From assembly GCA_032207245.1 (NCBI GenBank), contig JAGEOH010000241.1, positions 1-64,000 on the forward strand: a DNA stretch of 64,000 nucleotides, read 5' to 3'. Under the pieces are notes generated by a model, which was not told the origin of the DNA, made no database searches, and saw nothing but the letters and a program-made list of their open reading frames with translations. The position numbers and the translations under genes are program-made. Positions 23,316 through 35,060 of the stretch are shown piece by piece; the stretch's first letter is position 1, and each line of letters starts with the position of its first letter. The stretch comes from Pardosa pseudoannulata. Lineage: Eukaryota > Arthropoda > Arachnida > Araneae > Lycosidae.

Positions 23316-24602
23316 ATGGGTAGTCCTAAAGGAGATGGTGGCAAACACCTTAAAACCAAGGCGGATACAGGTGCTGTTGTGCCCAAACAGGGCCTCTCAT
23401 CTGTAACTGCCTCCACTTCTAATGTGTCTGGATCTGCAGGTGCCGCTCCGGCGGCCCGCGGAACAGATACACCTTCTAAGACCACTGCAGGCACCTCCTC
23501 GGAGGTCCGCAGTGGCACATCGTCTGACCAAGGTGTTAAACTTTCCAGACGACAACTTAAGAGGCTGCGGAAGAAAACTCGCGACGTCGAAGGACCGGAA
23601 GCAGCCAAGAAAAGGAGTAGGGAGGATACTGCCACTCCTTCCCCAAATGTGAAGGGTCCGGTGAAAAGACCTAGGACGGATGTTCCGACCCCGAAGTCCT
23701 ACAGCCAGGCCGTCACATTGATCAGAATGGCGGTGATAAAGAAATTGCATCCGTCACAGAAGCTGAGTTCTGCGGAAGTCAAGCTCATTCATAAATACAT
23801 GGATGAAGCTATTGACAACCTCTCGGAGGCCTCTGAGTTTGAGGGCCCCCAGATTGAGTCTAGCGGCTTGATCGGTGGCGCCCTTATGCTTAGTTGTGTC
23901 AACCAGGGGTCCGTAGACTGGCTTAAAGAATTCTTCACTGGTGAAAGGCTCACTGAGATGGGAGTTGTATTTCTCCCAGCCTCACGTTTGCCCAAGCCAG
24001 TGAAAATTGCCTTCAAGACAAAGGACATCGACACCACTGATTCAGATAGACTGCTTCGACGTCTTCGGATGTTGAACAGGGGTCTGAATACTGGTGAGTG
24101 GCGTGTGCTCCATAGGTCCATTATAGCAAATACCTATGCAAGATGGATCCTTGAGGTTGACCAAGAGTCAGCCGAATTCATAAAGAAAAAGGGGATGAAG
24201 CTGTATGCAGGCTCTCATGGTTGTGGCGTCGTGAAGATCCTGCACGACCCCAAGACCAAGGTTGTTCCTGATAAGGGATCGCCTAGAGAAACTTCAGACT
24301 CCTCGGAGGAAGAAGGGACTCCGGGTGAGACCTTAAAAATGGACACCTTGGAAGCTCCTCATGAGGTTTCACATGAGACCGGAATGGAGGAGGAACATCA
24401 GGAAGAGGAAGGGGCAGCTGCAGCAACGTCTTCCATGGTAAGTGAAACCTCGTCGTGTATTTTGGGAAGTCCCTCTGTCGGGTCCTGTGGGTCGCTTTCG
24501 GGGCAAGTCGATCTTCTCGATCCGTTTGCATCCGGGAGTGATTCTGAGGGTACCGTCAAGGTTAGCCCAAAGTCAGGTGAAGATGAATCTCATCTGACAT
24601 AA
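23316..24602 (+). CDS. LINE ORF1 protein (DUF4780-like)
   Basis: 428 residues from ATG 23316, intact. The first ~130 residues are low-complexity and basic (LSRRQLKRLRKKTRD, then KRSREDT), typical of nucleic-acid-binding ORF1 heads. Residues ~130-310 resemble the DUF4780 module found in ORF1 of R1/LOA-type LINEs: SSAEVKLIHKYMDEAI, SCVNQGSVDWLKE, a LNRGLNTGEWRVLHR block, then IILEVDQES-like strands. The tail is acidic and Ser-rich. No CCHC knuckles are present. The stop TAA overlaps an ATG (TAATG), but the ORF2 frame actually starts at 24640. The protein would package the LINE RNA. Confidence 0.8.
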   Translation: MGSPKGDGGKHLKTKADTGAVVPKQGLSSVTASTSNVSGSAGAAPAARGTDTPSKTTAGTSSEVRSGTSSDQGVKLSRRQLKRLRKKTRDVEGPEAAKKRSREDTATPSPNVKGPVKRPRTDVPTPKSYSQAVTLIRMAVIKKLHPSQKLSSAEVKLIHKYMDEAIDNLSEASEFEGPQIESSGLIGGALMLSCVNQGSVDWLKEFFTGERLTEMGVVFLPASRLPKPVKIAFKTKDIDTTDSDRLLRRLRMLNRGLNTGEWRVLHRSIIANTYARWILEVDQESAEFIKKKGMKLYAGSHGCGVVKILHDPKTKVVPDKGSPRETSDSSEEEGTPGETLKMDTLEAPHEVSHETGMEEEHQEEEGAAAATSSMVSETSSCILGSPSVGSCGSLSGQVDLLDPFASGSDSEGTVKVSPKSGEDESHLT

Positions 24603-24639
24603 TGTGTTGGCGCATTTGCCTTTTTGTCTGTGTACCCCA

Positions 24640-27600
24640 ATGGCAGGACATTACAGAATTGCGCAAATTAACCTGCACCATAGTCAGTCAGCAACTGCCT
24701 TGCTTAACAAGGAGCTGACAGAAGGGAGAATAGATATTGCCTTGGTGCAAGAGCCCTGGATCAATAAGGGTAAAATCCTTGGTCTGGGCAATTGCGGCAA
24801 CCTATTCTCTGATCGCTCTTGCAACAAGCCGAGAGCCTGTATTATTGTCAATAAGAAAATAAAGGCACTCTGCATGGCAGATTATCTTGATGGAGATAAT
24901 GTCGCCATTAAGATATGTAGTAAAGATGGAAATATCTGTCTTATGTCTGCATATCTTCCCTATGAGGACGAAATTCCTCTCACGCTTCTTGCTAGGAATT
25001 TGGTGCAGAAATGCACTAGGTCCAGCTTGAGGCTCATTGTGGGTTGTGATGCCAATGCACACCACATAGTTTGGGGCAGCAGCGACTGCAACAAAAGAGG
25101 TGATGAACTCTTAGAATTTATTCTGTGTAATAATTTGAATATCCTCAATGTAGGCAATAAGCCTACTTTTGTTACTAAGAATAGGAAGGAAGTTATTGAC
25201 ATTACTTTTTGTAGTGGTAAGTCTTCGAACCTGGTTAGTAACTGGCATGTTTCTGATCAGGTCATGTTATCTGATCACAAACTAATCTTAATGAATCTTA
25301 CAGGTCCTGCAATAACATCAGTGCAGGTCAGGAGGAATCCCAAGAACACCAAATGGGATTCATACAGAGAAGATTTACAGCTTCTCTTAACAGGTAAACC
25401 TGTTAATTTAAATTCTTTTACTGATATTGAGTTGGCCGTTGACACTGTTCAACGTTCCATTCTTCAATCGTATGAGAATAACTGCAAGGCAGTCACTACA
25501 GGATTACCAAGACGTGTGTCTTGGTGGTGTAAAGATCTCTGTAGTCTTAGAAAGAACTGCAGAAGGCTCTTTAATAGAGCCAAAAAAGACTGGTGAGTGG
25601 ACAACCTATAGGGCTGCCCTTACCAAGTACAACAAAGAGATAAAGGCACGAAAATACGCTTCGTGGAAAGAGCATTGCACACAGATTAATAATATATCTG
25701 GTGCGGCTAGGCTGACAAGGATATTGAATAGGGACAATACTTGTCATTTAGGCTCTATCAAAAGACAAGATGGAACCTATACGGAGAATGGCCGTGATAC
25801 CTTAACAGAATTGCTTAGGGTTCATGTGCCAGACTCCAACATCATTAGCGACTGTCCTATTGATATTTCTTATTTCCAACTAAGGAGCAGGAAAGAGAAT
25901 TGGGCTCTTGCTAAGGAAATTGTCACTCATAGGAGAATTGCTTGGGCAATTGATTCTTTTATGCCCTTCAAGTCCCCGGGTGTCGATGGTATTATTCCGA
26001 TCCTTCTCCAGAAGGGAAGTGATATAATCATACCCTCTCTGTGCAGGATCTTTAGGTCCTGCTTGGTATATGGTTATATACCTGTTACTTGGCGCACGTG
26101 TAAATTGATATTTATACCTAAGCCAGGTAAGCCCTCATATGATGATGTCAAAGCCTTTAGGCCAATTAGCCTAACTTCCTTTCTCTTAAAAACGTTGGAG
26201 AAACTGGTTGATAGGCATATTAGGGATAAGGCCTTATGTGTCTTTCCTCTCTCTAGCCACCAGCATGCATACACGCCTGGTAGGTCTACCGATACGGCTT
26301 TCTATGAGCTGGTTACAGCCATAGATGGTGCCGTAAATGGTAAAGAAATAGCACTTGCTGCTTTTCTTGACATTGAGGGTGCCTTTGACAGGGTACCTAC
26401 TAATGTCATTCTTAATGCGTTAATTCGCAGAAATGTCAATTCTCTTGTGTGCAACTGGATCAATAGTCTGCTTACTACTAGACTGATCCAGGCAACACTA
26501 TTGGATAACACTGTTAAGGTTACCAACTGCAAAGGCTGTCCGCAGGGGGGAGTTTTATCACCTCTCCTGTGGAGCCTTGTGGTTGATGAATTACTTAACA
26601 ACATTAATTTCCTTGGTCTCACCTGCATAGGTTATGCAGATGATATCGCCTTGGTAGTAAGAGGAAAATTTCAGAATACTGTTGTTGACCTCATGAACAC
26701 TGCCTTAAAAAAAGTAGAGAGATGGTGCAAGGAGGTGAGTCTATCGGTTAATCCTGGTAAGACAAATCTTATCCTTTTCACCAAAAGAAGAATTAAAGAT
26801 ATGCCAGTAATAAGACTATTCAACTCAGAGCTGGCCTATCAAAATGAGGTTAAGTACCTCGGCATTACATTTGACAGGAGTATGACTTGGAATAGTCATA
26901 TCAAGCACTGCATCAACAAGGCTAAACGTATCTTTTGGTCTTGTAGGCGTGCCATAGGTTCAAATTGGGGTCTATCACCAAAGATAGCCCATTGGATCTA
27001 TACTAAGGTAGTTGTACCTATTGTGACCTATGGTTCCATTGCCTGGTGGGGCAAGGTATGCCAGGTCACTACCATTAGGGAGCTTGCTAGTCTTCAGAGA
27101 ATGGCTACAGTTAGTATAACCGGTGCCATGAGGACTACTCCCTCGCAAACTTTGGACCTGCTCCTGGGCCTTTTGCCCCTTCATAAGCAGGTTGAGCTGG
27201 AAGCAATTCTTTGCTCCCATAGGTTGAAGTTTCTTGGAGTATGGAAAACTTCTCCTGAAAGATCCATGTATAAATTTAATAATAGGATCATTGGACATCC
27301 TTCTCTTACGATGATTTCAGATTGGATGTTCAAGAAGTTTACTTTTACTGACAACTTCAATGTTGTTTTTTCCCTCTAGGCGTGAGTGGGAAGAACCCTG
27401 TAAGCTTCTCACACGTGCTAATGAGGTTTGGTTTACAGATGGCTCTAAAACGCCATCTGGGACCGGCTCCGGTGCTTTCTGTGTTACCAGGAACATCAGG
27501 ATTTCTTTCTCCCTGGGTAAACTAGCTTCTGTTTTCCAGGCTGAGGTTGCTGCCATTCTTGCCTGTGCAAATAACTGCATTGCAAGAGGGGTTGCCAAGA

Positions 27601-28258
27601 GAAGGTTAAAAATCTTCTCAGATAGTCAGGCTGCACTTATGGCCTTGCACAAGTACTGCTTCTCATCCAAAATTGTGTGGGATTGCTATAAGACCATTAA
27701 CCAGTTGGCTATGGTCAATAAGGTAACCCTAATATGGGTTCCTGGTCATTGCGGTATATTTGGCAATGAGGTTGCCGATGATCTCGCTAAGTACGGTTCT
27801 GAATTGCCCTTTATTGGGCCAGAACCTGACTTGGTTTTCCTCATATCACAGTGAGAAGGACCGTTAGGGACCTCCTAATGGGGGAGACTTATAAGGACTG
27901 GCTTGACTCTAATAATCAAAGGCAGTCCAAGGAGTTTAACCAGGGTTATCCCTGGTTGAGGGCCAAGGAGTTACTTAGGCTCAGTAGAAAAGAGCTAAGG
28001 GTGGCCATTGGCCTGTTGACTGGCCATTGTTGCCTTAAGAGGCACCTCAACATTATTGGCATTATAGATAGCCCAGTATGTAAGGGGTGCCATATGGCGG
28101 AGGAAAGTTCATCACATATTTTATGTGAATGTGAATATTACTGCTCCAAGAGATTTGAATTCCTTGGGTATCATTTCATCGAGCCATGGGAGCTGATTAA
28201 CTTCCCGGTTAAATTGCTGCTGAAATTTATCTCAGCTATTGGTCTCTCTGAGATCTAA
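24640..28258 (+). pseudogene. LINE ORF2: APE endonuclease, RT, RNase H, C-terminal zinc motif (frameshifted)
   Basis: Chosen start is the ATG at 24640 (MAGHYRIAQINL), which opens the endonuclease. APE-type endonuclease motifs: DIALVQEPW, CDANAHHIVWGS and LSDHKLIL. RT motifs: FRPISLTSFLLK, AFLDIEGAFDRV, GCPQGGVLSPLLW and YADDIALV (the YADD active site, near 26634-26645). RNase H keeps all four acids: FTDGSK, AEVAAIL, FSDSQAAL and GNEVADDLAK. The C-terminus has C-x2-C-x7-H-x3-C (CKGCHMAEESSSHILCEC). Single-base losses at about 25575 (A-run), 27370 (T-run) and 27845 split it into four frames. RNase H within ORF2 supports the I/R1/LOA group. The target-primed reverse transcription machinery is complete but disabled. 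Confidence 0.92.
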
Positions 28259-28409
28259 TGGTTATTGTCTCTTAGCCTTGTGCTGGAGACTCTTGCTCCT
28301 GCGAATGGGGGGCTTTTCAGTACAACAGGCCTTGGGCCGCAGTGCTGGTGCCCTTGTGGGCCGCCCCACCCTAAATCTAATCTAATCTAATCTAAAGTAC
28401 GTATTAACT

Positions 28410-28744
28410 GAGCTCTCTTACAAATGCTATTAATTTTAAAGAAATATAATAATATTTCTATATGTTTTTTTTTTTTTTTTTTTTTTTTTTTTTGTTAAAT
28501 GTATTCTGTTGAATTATAATCAAAAGAACTTGCATCTGAAACAATTTTAAAACTGTACAATCAAAATTTTAAAATTTAAAAAAGTATTTGAAAACTAGAA
28601 AAATAACTATTTTCTCCAAGCAGGAAATGTTAACTGTTATTTGAACTTAACCCATAAAAATTTAAATACTTTGTTAACCTTAGACTTTCCAAGTGCTATC
28701 TCATAGACTGACCTATTTTTTATATTGTGTTGTTTATGCTCTGG
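28410..28744 (+). other. Intron segment with a T-run
   Basis: Intron continues directly after the LINE. It contains a ~28-base T-run near 28466 and is otherwise AT-rich. No coding signal is seen. Confidence 0.5.
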
Positions 28745-29440
28745 AGTAAGGTAGGCCACTAGCTGTGCATAGTTGGTTTGGCCTGATTTGGAGTGCTACA
28801 GTCTATCTTTCTGCTACACGAGGAAACCATGACTTACTGTTTAAATTCTTAATGGCTATGAACATCCATTCTGTTAGCAGAATTTGGACCAATAGACTGA
28901 TACCACTACCACAGATTTGTATGAAGTTGTTCTTACCAGAATCTGGAGTTGATTTATGTCATGTCATTAGTTCTAACTGGTATAGTGGGAAGGGTCATAG
29001 GCAAGCTAAAGAGCTGAATCCTGACTTCCCCAGTTTGTGCCATAAGGGGCTTTTGTTATTTCCTTAGAATGGCAGGGGAAGGCAGTTGCTCTTCTTACTG
29101 ATCACTGTGCCCTTAGAAGGTATCTGCACATCATGGGAATCAGTTCTAATTCCTTGTGTTGTGGCTAATGTCTAGAACAGGAGGCTACTCGTCATATTTT
29201 GTATGATTGCAATTATTTCTCATCTCTTATGTTTGAGCACTGTGGTCACTACTTTCTTGAGCCCTGGGAGCTGCAGGATATTCCTGTCAGTTGTCTGCTA
29301 AGATTTCCTTCAGCATGTGGCCTATTTTCTTAGGCACTCTTGGGTTGTATTTTTATTCTTCCTGGGTTTGGGTACTATAGACCTGGTCACAGTGCTTTGC
29401 TCTTGCAGAATTCCCCAAGAGCTGCCCTAAAGGTGAATTC
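28745..29440 (+). pseudogene. Older 5'-truncated relative of the LINE (ORF2 C-terminus)
   Basis: Conceptual frames give TDHCALRRYLHIMGIS, HILYDCNYFSS and FLEPWELQDIPVSCLLRF, which line up in order with TGHCCLKRHLNIIGI, HILCECEYYCS and FIEPWELINFPVKLLLKF at the end of the neighbouring LINE ORF2. Upstream, AKELNPDFPSL matches the FNQGYPWL region. There are stops (for example inside the zinc motif) and many substitutions, so it is far older than the intact LINE. A remnant of the 3' UTR probably extends to 29440. Confidence 0.75.
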
Positions 29441-29677
29441 ATTCAAAATTCAAAAGGTAAAATTTTCTGTAGTCAGAAATATAATATTTTTTCCTCTAAA
29501 ATTTAAAATCTCAACATATCAAAGAAGTTGATGCCCAAAGTTTGCCATTGTGACAAAAAGCCCATATTCCTCTGGTTAACTACCAAAATTGCAAGAAATG
29601 TTAAGAAAACGAAATTTTTATTAATTGAAATGCTAGTTCTTGACCTTTTAAAACATTTGTTAAATCTTCTGTTTCAG

Positions 29678-29794
29678 TTATGTCTATCATGAAATTATTC
29701 CTCAAGAATTTAAAGCAGTAACACATATATTTAGTGCTTGTTTTAATAAGTTTTTGATGGCAGTCTTTGAAGAGAAAAATACAAGTAAAAATAG
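29678..29794 (+). CDS. SENP6/7: SENP6/7-like SUMO protease, catalytic domain exon 2
   Basis: 117-bp exon between TTCTGTTTCAG and AATAG|GTATGT. It continues the NDTIIDFYL helix in phase (codon split AA|T) and encodes YVYHEIIPQEF, then HIFSACFNKFL, which correspond to the SENP6/7 segment ending HVFSSFFYKRL. The exon leaves in phase 2. Confidence 0.85.
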
Positions 29795-29856
29795 GTATGT
29801 ATATATTTATTTTTCTGTCCTGGCCAAGGCCATACAGGTAGTTTACCAATCATACT

Positions 29857-30428
29857 TGTAACGCACACTCTTTTCTATCGGTGAGCTACGTTTTAGCGTG
29901 AGACCTGCCCGCCTACTTTTACTGGGGCAGGTACGTTCGTAAACTGTCGCTGGGATGCATTTATTTCTAAAATAATTATTCGGAAACCTCTTACAGACGA
30001 AACAACATTTTTATTTACACAAAATTAAGAAAAAAATTATTAAAGAAAATGACATATCAAAATTGAGTCTCAGAGCCAGTCCTAGATAGATTTTTAATGC
30101 CCGAGCGTTCTTTCCTCACATCAGTGTACAGAGATGTTCCCCGGTTGGCGGCTCTCTCGACTCTCCTCTCTGCTGAACTCCAACAGCCCCCATCCTTCTT
30201 CGGGGGGGGGGGTTGTCTTGAAACTTGAGCCCTGCCGAAAAGGGCATACACTCCTCCTCCGAGAACCTGCAAAAACTTCCACCAGTGCCTCCGAAAAACG
30301 TTATCAGCCCCCTTTGCCGGCCGGCTTCTTATTTCTCCTAAGAAAAGCCGCGTGGAAGGGGTCAAAATGGGGCGATTCTCCCAATGTCATTCAGAGCACA
30401 CAAAGTCGTGGGTGCAAAATTCCTTACA
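29857..30428 (-). repeat. LTR of element A (3' LTR)
   Basis: 572 bp, near identical to 34487-35060 apart from single substitutions and length changes in homopolymers. It contains an AATTTTTTTCTT-type tract and AAATAAA (minus strand) upstream of the R/U5 part, fitting an LTR polyadenylation signal. Confidence 0.9.
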
Positions 30429-31080
30429 TAAATTAAACTCCCCCCCAAAACCCACGAAAAATAGCAGAACCGAAACCTCCGCATGTGAAAAAAAAAAAAA
30501 GAAAACACAAACAAAAAAACAAAAACAAAAAAAAACAAAAATTCTACATAAAAAAAAAAAAAAAAAAAAAAAATACAAAACACTTAGAATTACACACAAA
30601 AACAAATAAATATGACAAAAAAATAAAGAAACCGAAGAAAACACATTACTAAATAAATATAGAAAAAAAAAACAAAAAAATAATCCTAACATCCATAGAG
30701 AAAAAAAAGAAAAGAGATAATTAAACAAATCTCACCTGCCCCATACCAAAAAATAAATCAAATCTAAATGCAATAAATCCACATAACGTCAACAAAACCC
30801 GATTCCCAAACCAAAAAACAAATAGACCCCCACCACAATAAAACAATAAATTGTAAACCCACGAGCCCAACCCCAACCAACCGAAAACTATCCCCCTCCA
30901 CAAACAAGTTACAAAAATCCCCCCCTGAACAATCCCGCGAAATCCCAAACCAACTGTTTCTTTTAACCAGAGTATCTCTTCCATCTTCCTTTATAAAAAT
31001 CGCTCCTCGTTTTTTTTCTTTTTTTTTACCCGCTTTTAGAAGCAACTTCGATTGAAACATTTATTTCCCCCCCTTAGTGT
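30429..31080. repeat. A-rich low-complexity insertion in element A
   Basis: Runs of A with scattered C, absent from the matching place of element B. Open frames here (Lys/Gln-rich or Phe-rich on the other strand) are compositional artefacts. Confidence 0.7.
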
Positions 31081-31429
31081 GTAGTGTCCAAAAGGTAAAT
31101 TCAACACCACCCACGACCAAAACGGTGGCAGCAGAACCGAAACTCTGTTTTCCCCGCCCTTCTCATGATAAGGTGCAAAGGTAAAAACTTATATATGCCA
31201 AGTATTACACAAAACAAAAAAACTTAAACCTAATCAAAATTAAATTTCAATACGTACATGCACATAAGAAAAAAAATAAAAACCAATATCGAAACACTTT
31301 TAGAAAATTAAAACACACTAAGCAAATAAATAGTGACAAAAAAAATATTAAAGAAACCGGTGAAGAAGCACACATACTAAGATAAATATAGGCTTTTTTT
31401 TTTATTAAAACACCAAACAATAGTTATAA

Positions 31430-33850
31430 CTAAGCTTCGCTCACCACCCGAGAAATGGCACTCGCCGCGAGATGTTGTGCATCTGGCTTATGAGAGAATA
31501 AACAATTCAGCTTCATCTTGAATTTGGCTTTCCCCCACCATGTCAAAATCTCCTTAAAATCCAACGTTTGGTTCCAAACGTTGCCCCTTATCCAAATATC
31601 CACTGGGTACCGAACCACGAAACCTTTAACTCTTTTCAAAATTCTAGACCTGCGTTGGCAAAAGCAAACAGGATCCCTTTGACACTTCACGAGCATCTTT
31701 GTCATCCGAAAATTCCCAAACGCTACTCTTGCCGTATCCCCCGCCTTTTCCTCAAACGCAAAGTCTTCCCATCCGTTAATTACCACGGAAAATCCGTCCT
31801 CTGAACAATCCCGATCCACATGTCTGTTTCTGACTTCGGACCCCGTAACTATTTCTCCGTTCAACTCCAAATCCAATCCTTTCCATTTTTCCGCCCCGTT
31901 CCTTGCAACTCGCTCCTCGTTGCTCTCTAATTCTTGGGTCACCCCCTTAACCACGGAGCTTCCCTCGTGACGAAATAAACGCTCCAAGGAACTTCCTTCC
32001 CCCTCCTCATTCGGCGCGAAGTTCACTAAGAGGTTTATTTTCCCCCTTAGCCCCCCAACTTGTTCGTTCTCGCGAGCGATGCCTATCCGAAAGGGAATTT
32101 GATGTTCTCCTTCTTCTAAGGGCTGTAAGTCAGTAACCTGGGGGTGGGTTTTTCCCCCGCTGACCGAACCGAGTAGCAGCATTATCTGGCTACTCTTTCT
32201 CCTACTCGCCTTTCTTTCCCTAATTAACAGATCGACTTGGGAAAGAATTTCTCCACGCTTTTCCCCCTCGATTTCAAATTGCGCTATAGGAAAACAACTC
32301 AATTTTGAAACCAACGGTTGTTTCATACGTGCGATCTCCTCTGTCGACACCTCTTCCGGACCATGCATTTTGCACCTTAAACCTGTGGAATATCCCTTAC
32401 TTGAAAAGATATTTAAGAGTGCCTCGCAGGTGTTCTTAAACGTTAAACTTCCTAAAGGCATTTCTTGCGCCCATCTGGTATGCTGGTCCACCAACCACAA
32501 TAGATATTTAAGGTCTCTAGTGTTAGGAAGATCAATGGGTTTGAAAATATTGCCACTTTCCCGCTCATACAAAACCTCCGACCTCGCCAATATTCTCTTA
32601 AACCCCCCATGTACTCCGAACATGGAATTAAGTGTGAGTCCCAATACTTCGATCTGTATTGAACCAAGATGAACTAGTTGACCAACGTCCTCTTTCACTT
32701 TCCCTTTAGGGTACCCAAACCTTTCCGAAAAGAGAAAATTCCCCTTTCGAAAATCTCCCAAGTTCCAAAATTTCGGCGGCTCCGAGCACCTCTCTTGGTC
32801 CTTGAAATTTTCCTCCGATGCGATGAGTTCGCCTTTCACCGGCGCCTTTTCCCCCGTGCAACCCCCGGGCATTTTTTCTCCCTCAGAGAGCGAAACCAGG
32901 CTTTCCTCCCCCCTCGGAGTGACCCTCGGCTCACTAGTTAGGGAAAAACTAGGTCTTGCCAATCCCGTCTCCTCCGAGAAATCCCTACGGATATCCTTGC
33001 TCCCACTGGGGCGAGCCCTTGGGATAGCCTTTTCGCTGTTCCCCGTTTCTTGAGAAAAATCCCTGTTCGGTTGCTTTTCCGCGATTCTCCGGGTATCGGG
33101 TTCCTGCCTCGCTTCGCATATGAAGGGGGGAGACTTCGAATGAGCCGTTCCTCCGCACCCTTTCCCCCGAGGAAAATCCCTATTAACCTTTCCTTCCCTC
33201 GCTTCCTTGCCCTTACTGGGTTGAGTTTTTCTGTAAACTGTTTCGTTCTCTCCTGTTTCCTTCGCACAAACCCTAGCCTGCTGTCTTTCCTCAGTTTTTC
33301 TTGAGAGCGCCGATTCTCCCTGATAGCCTGCTAACCAACCCCTCAACGTTTTCCCTTGTTGAGAAGGCAACCGGGCCTCTTCGCACAAATCCTCATCGGT
33401 TATTTTACCGTGATTTGGTCCTGCGTCGCCCAACAGAGATCTCTGACCTACGCCCTCAACGTTCCTCCGCAGCCTATCTTTCTCGGCCTACAAGCTTTCA
33501 AGCTTTTGGCGTAAATATGCCAATTCCTGCTCTCTCATTTGCTCTCTGTGTATCTTGCGTTCCTCCTGCTCCCTTACATTCTCCCTTTGCGACCAAGCAA
33601 TCTTTAATCGCAGTACTTCTAACTCGTGCAATCTTAAATTCTCCTGCTCTTTGCGTATCCTTAGTTCCTTCTCCTCCCTTTCTCCCACGATTCCTTCGAG
33701 CAAAACCTTGGCTGTTTTCTCGTCGAAATCCTGGGCTGCTCTTATGACTCTTATGAGCGGTAATTTGCCCATCTCCCCAGAAGCTTCAACTTCAAACTTT
33801 AATGCCAGCTGCACCAGATCTGCCTTTCTGGCCCTGATCAGAACATCCAT
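31430..33850 (-). pseudogene. Element A ORF: Gag-like head fused to integrase remnant, one stop
   Basis: Begins MDVLIRARKADLVQLAL at 33850. This SAP-like head is related to the Gag start of the Gypsy element at 2502. A coiled coil (about residues 60-125) follows, longer than in element B by a repeated Glu/Arg-rich block. A TAG at 33488-33490 replaces the GAG of element B; the frame then stays open to 31430. The middle is a hydrophilic Gag-like region rich in RDFSEETG-type words. Near 32550-32450 a stretch reading KYLLWLVDQHTRWAQ resembles the integrase core (KYILTLVDxxTRWxE), but the catalytic acids are not evident. No protease, RT or RNase H is present. Likely needs enzymes from a partner element. 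Confidence 0.8.
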
Positions 33851-34486
33851 TTTAATAATAAAATGCTTATCTACCCCGCAGCTATTTGAGAATAATTCTA
33901 AAGCCTCAACACGAGCAAATACCCTTAAAAAAATCACACAATACCTTCTGTAGCAGAATTAAACATTATACACAAGCAAAACAGGATATTGAAGAGCCTA
34001 GCATTTTATATATAGCATTAACACTAAATACATGCAAAACACACTGAAATAATGAACTGAGTAACGAAAATAAACACAACAATAGAAACGCGAAGCCTAC
34101 CCCAAACAAAACATTTCCTAATTCGCGCGCGACCCTTTGCACCGAATTAACTTAGCATGAGAAAAACAGGGAAGAAAACGAGCACAGTTCATGCGCCTAC
34201 CTTTTCTGACGGTCAACACTAGCAGAACCATATTTCCCTTCATCAGCACGTCGTCTTGCTTCCATAGCACTCCTCACAGCTCCCCAAGCGTTCCTTGGCC
34301 GATGACTCTGTCACAGTTGCCGCATCTAAGGGACTACCACGACGTTGCCGACGATTCACTCATGGGACACTGTGTCGTTCTCGCAGTTGCCGATGATACC
34401 TCCAGTTTCTTGCCGTTGTTTCCAAATTTCCGACGTTTCCTTTTTCCGCATCCAGGTGACAGACCCCGCTATCTGACACCACGTTA
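33851..34486 (-). other. Leader of element A
   Basis: About 640 bp between the 5' LTR and the ORF start, with a primer-site-like TGGTGTCAG next to the LTR (complement at 34474-34482). The corresponding region is in element B (47591-48231). Confidence 0.7.
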
Positions 34487-35060
34487 TGTAACGCACACTC
34501 TTTTCTATCGGTGCGCTACGTTTTAGCGTGAGACCTGCCCGCCTACTTTTACTGGGGCAGGTACGTTCGTAAACTGTCGCTGGGATGCATTTACTTTTAA
34601 AATAATTATTCGGAAACCTCTTACAGACGAAACAACATTTTTATTTACACAAAATTAAGAAAAAAAAATGATTAAAGAAAATGACATATCAAAATTGAGT
34701 CTCAGAGCCAGTCCTAGATAGATTTTTAATGCCCGAGCGTTCTTTCCTCACATCAGTGTACAGAGATGTTCCCCGGTTGGCGGCTCTCTCGACTCTCCTC
34801 TCTGCTGAACTCCGACAGCCGCCTTCCTTCTTCGGGGGGGGGGGGTTGTCTTGAAACTTGAGCCCTGCCGAAAAGGGCATACACTCCTCCTCCGAGAACC
34901 TGCAAAAACATCCACCAGTGCCTCCGAAAAACGTTATCAGCCCCCTTTGCCGGCCGGCTTCTTATTTCTCCTAAGAAAAGCCGCGTGGAAGGGGTCAAAA
35001 TGGGGCGATTCTCCCAATGTCATTCAGAGCACACAAAGTCGTGGGTACAAATTCCTTACA
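34487..35060 (-). repeat. LTR of element A (5' LTR)
   Basis: 574 bp, TGTAAGGAATTTG...GTGCGTTACA on the minus strand. Partner of 29857-30428. The same LTR family as 47001-47590 and 50952-51540 but a diverged subtype. Confidence 0.9.

Larger units (their letters stand above)
22972..28393 (+). mobile_element. I/R1/LOA-group non-LTR retrotransposon (LINE), full length
   Basis: Flanked by a 16-bp target-site duplication, AAAGTACGTATTAACT, at 22956-22971 and 28394-28409. It has a 5' UTR of about 340 bp, ORF1 (23316-24602), ORF2 with endonuclease, RT, RNase H and a C-terminal Cys/His motif (24640-28258), a short 3' UTR and a (TCTAA)n tail instead of poly(A). It is more GC-rich than the host intron. 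ORF2 carries three single-base shifts, so it is inactive, but the perfect duplication says the insertion is fairly recent. Confidence 0.93.
29857..35060 (-). mobile_element. LTR retrotransposon A, nonautonomous Gypsy-derived family
   Basis: LTRs at 29857-30428 and 34487-35060 start TG and end CA on the minus strand. The target duplication ATACT lies at 29852-29856 and 35061-35065. It is oriented on the minus strand, opposite to the host gene. Inside is a single long ORF with no RT or protease, closely related to element B on the plus strand at 47001-51540. Element A has about 630 bp of extra A-rich low-complexity sequence (30429-31060) next to its 3' LTR. A TGGTGTCAG primer-like site follows the 5' LTR. 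Confidence 0.92.

Noticed and set aside
23288..23750. Minus-strand frames opposite LINE ORF1
   Set aside because: Shadows of ORF1, created by its GC-rich codons.
30352..31060. Lys-rich and Phe-rich frames next to the LTR of element A
   Set aside because: Low-complexity A-rich insertion, not coding.
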